From Gryganskiella cystojenkinii (taxonomy: Eukaryota; Mortierellomycota; Mortierellomycetes; Mortierellales; Mortierellaceae), in assembly GCA_015852425.1 (NCBI GenBank), contig JAAAIG010000408.1:1-32641 (forward strand): DNA of 32,641 bases, in the 5' to 3' direction. This document shows, piece after piece, positions 32,076-32,641 of this stretch (positions within the stretch are counted from its first letter, which is position 1; each line of letters begins with the position of its first letter). Made by a program: the position numbers and the translations under genes. The notes beneath the pieces are model-generated. The model made no database searches, had not been told where the DNA came from, and saw only the letters and a list, made by a program, of their open reading frames with translations.

Positions 32076-32194
32076 CCTCTCTCTTTCCACCCTTGTCGGT
32101 TTCACTTCATTCAGACAGACAATCACTCATCTCCTCCTCTTCTCTCCTCCTTACTTTCTTGCCCACCTCTCTCTAAGCCCAAGAACTGTTGCTG

Positions 32195-32307
32195 GTATAA
32201 AAAACTAAAAAAAGGGCTGCAACGGTCTTTTCAAAATGTTTTCCGATTTTGAAGCATTGGAACTAACTGACGCGTCATATTTCATGCATGATGTTGCTTG
32301 CTTATAG
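32195..32307 (+). other. Predicted 5' UTR intron of cysteine-rich gene copy B
   Basis: GTATAA donor, CTAACTGAC branch point and TTATAG acceptor are all conserved with copy A, although single-base indels occur in between. Confidence 0.5.
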
Positions 32308-32319
32308 ACACTCATCATC

Positions 32320-32641
32320 ATGCAGAAATCGCTCCTTATCAGTTTGATGGCCGTGTGCGTTGCCTCCGTTGCGATCGCCCACCCCGCTAATACCACTGCG
32401 ACTATTACCACTGCGACTAATGGGACCAATGATGTTGAACCTGAAAGCAGAGTGACGTGGGACCTTTTCTGCTCAGATGACCCTTTGGGATATGTCTGTC
32501 ACCACGCCTGCTCTTGCAACCAAAACACGGGTAGAATGTTGTGCCCCCAATACCTCCCCGATGGTATTTTCAAGGGAGTCCTCTCAACCCATTGCTCGAC
32601 TGACAAGACCCCTCCTGCTGCCGATTGCGAGTGCTCTCCTC
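32320..32641 (+). CDS. Small secreted cysteine-rich protein, copy B (truncated by window end)
   Basis: The first 107 codons are present and open. Compared with copy A there are 11 nucleotide changes in 322 positions: four change the protein (I28T, E45V, R61H, M83I) and seven are silent. All eight cysteines within view are kept, as are the signal peptide and both sequons. Substitutions are thus biased toward silent sites and away from cysteines, consistent with a working gene. The last two cysteines and the stop lie beyond the window. Confidence 0.85.
   Translation, partial: MQKSLLISLMAVCVASVAIAHPANTTATITTATNGTNDVEPESRVTWDLFCSDDPLGYVCHHACSCNQNTGRMLCPQYLPDGIFKGVLSTHCSTDKTPPAADCECSP

Larger units (their letters stand above)
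30603..32641 (+). repeat. Large direct repeat, copy B (cut by window end)
   Basis: It matches copy A from the GATGGGATCCCACTGAAG segment through the second cysteine-rich gene, with one repeat block in place of the two in copy A and no MITE-like insert. Purine-rich tracts (AAGAGAGAGAGGGAAGGGG at about 30830) occupy the same position as a GA/G-rich tract in copy A. Confidence 0.85.

Noticed and set aside
1..32641. tRNA, rRNA or long retrotransposon genes
   Set aside because: Reading both strands I saw no cloverleaf with A/B boxes, no rRNA segment, and no reverse transcriptase or transposase motifs.

Overview
The window is a piece of a fungal nuclear genome. It has compact genes with many short introns (mostly 75-210 nt, GTAAGT-like donors, TAG/CAG acceptors), homopolymer-rich intergenic DNA and clear fungal orthologues. 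Protein sequence and gene style suggest an early-diverging filamentous fungus, most likely Mortierellomycotina/Mucoromycota. That placement is inference from general resemblance, not from a search. I assembled the exon models by hand from reading frame, splice sites and family knowledge; most close in phase without a gap.

Layout. 1-167: the last exons of an unidentified plus-strand gene. 307-2222 (-): DSC3, a membrane subunit of the Golgi Dsc ubiquitin ligase, divergent from 2713-4033 (+): RAD6/UBC2, the E2 enzyme. 4644-6663 (-): a secreted copper radical oxidase (glyoxal oxidase-like) with an N-terminal hevein-like module. 7321-10891 (+): MSH4, the meiotic MutS homologue, in ten exons. 11139-14669 (+): a SCY1-like pseudokinase, tail-to-tail with 14772-17410 (-): an alpha-arrestin with LPxY motifs. 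18009-20211 (-): a pepsin-like aspartic protease, probably GPI-anchored. 21086-23401 (-): a single-pass membrane protein of unknown function with a PPPY motif in its tail. 24090-25698 (+): the Rag GTPase GTR1. 25956-26754 (+): the small ATP synthase subunit k.

The right-hand 5.4 kb is different. It holds two copies of a multi-kilobase direct repeat (about 27208-30000 and 30603 to the window end). Each copy ends in a gene for a 118-aa secreted protein with ten cysteines after the signal peptide; the second is cut by the window edge. Upstream of each gene is degenerate repeat DNA with a higher-order organisation and a recurrent dyad, TCGG-N9-CCGA. Copy A also contains a 280-bp MITE-like element absent from copy B. 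Coding-like fragments without a complete gene lie just outside the left edges of both repeat copies.

How the genes relate: several belong to endomembrane traffic, ubiquitin and nutrient signalling (DSC3, RAD6, SCY1, arrestin, GTR1). Fungi do not usually group such genes in functional clusters, so I treat this as ordinary chromosomal neighbourhood. The shared divergent promoter of DSC3 and RAD6 is the one pairing that could matter. The strongest candidate for something undescribed is the duplicated cysteine-rich secreted protein locus with its dyad-bearing repeats.
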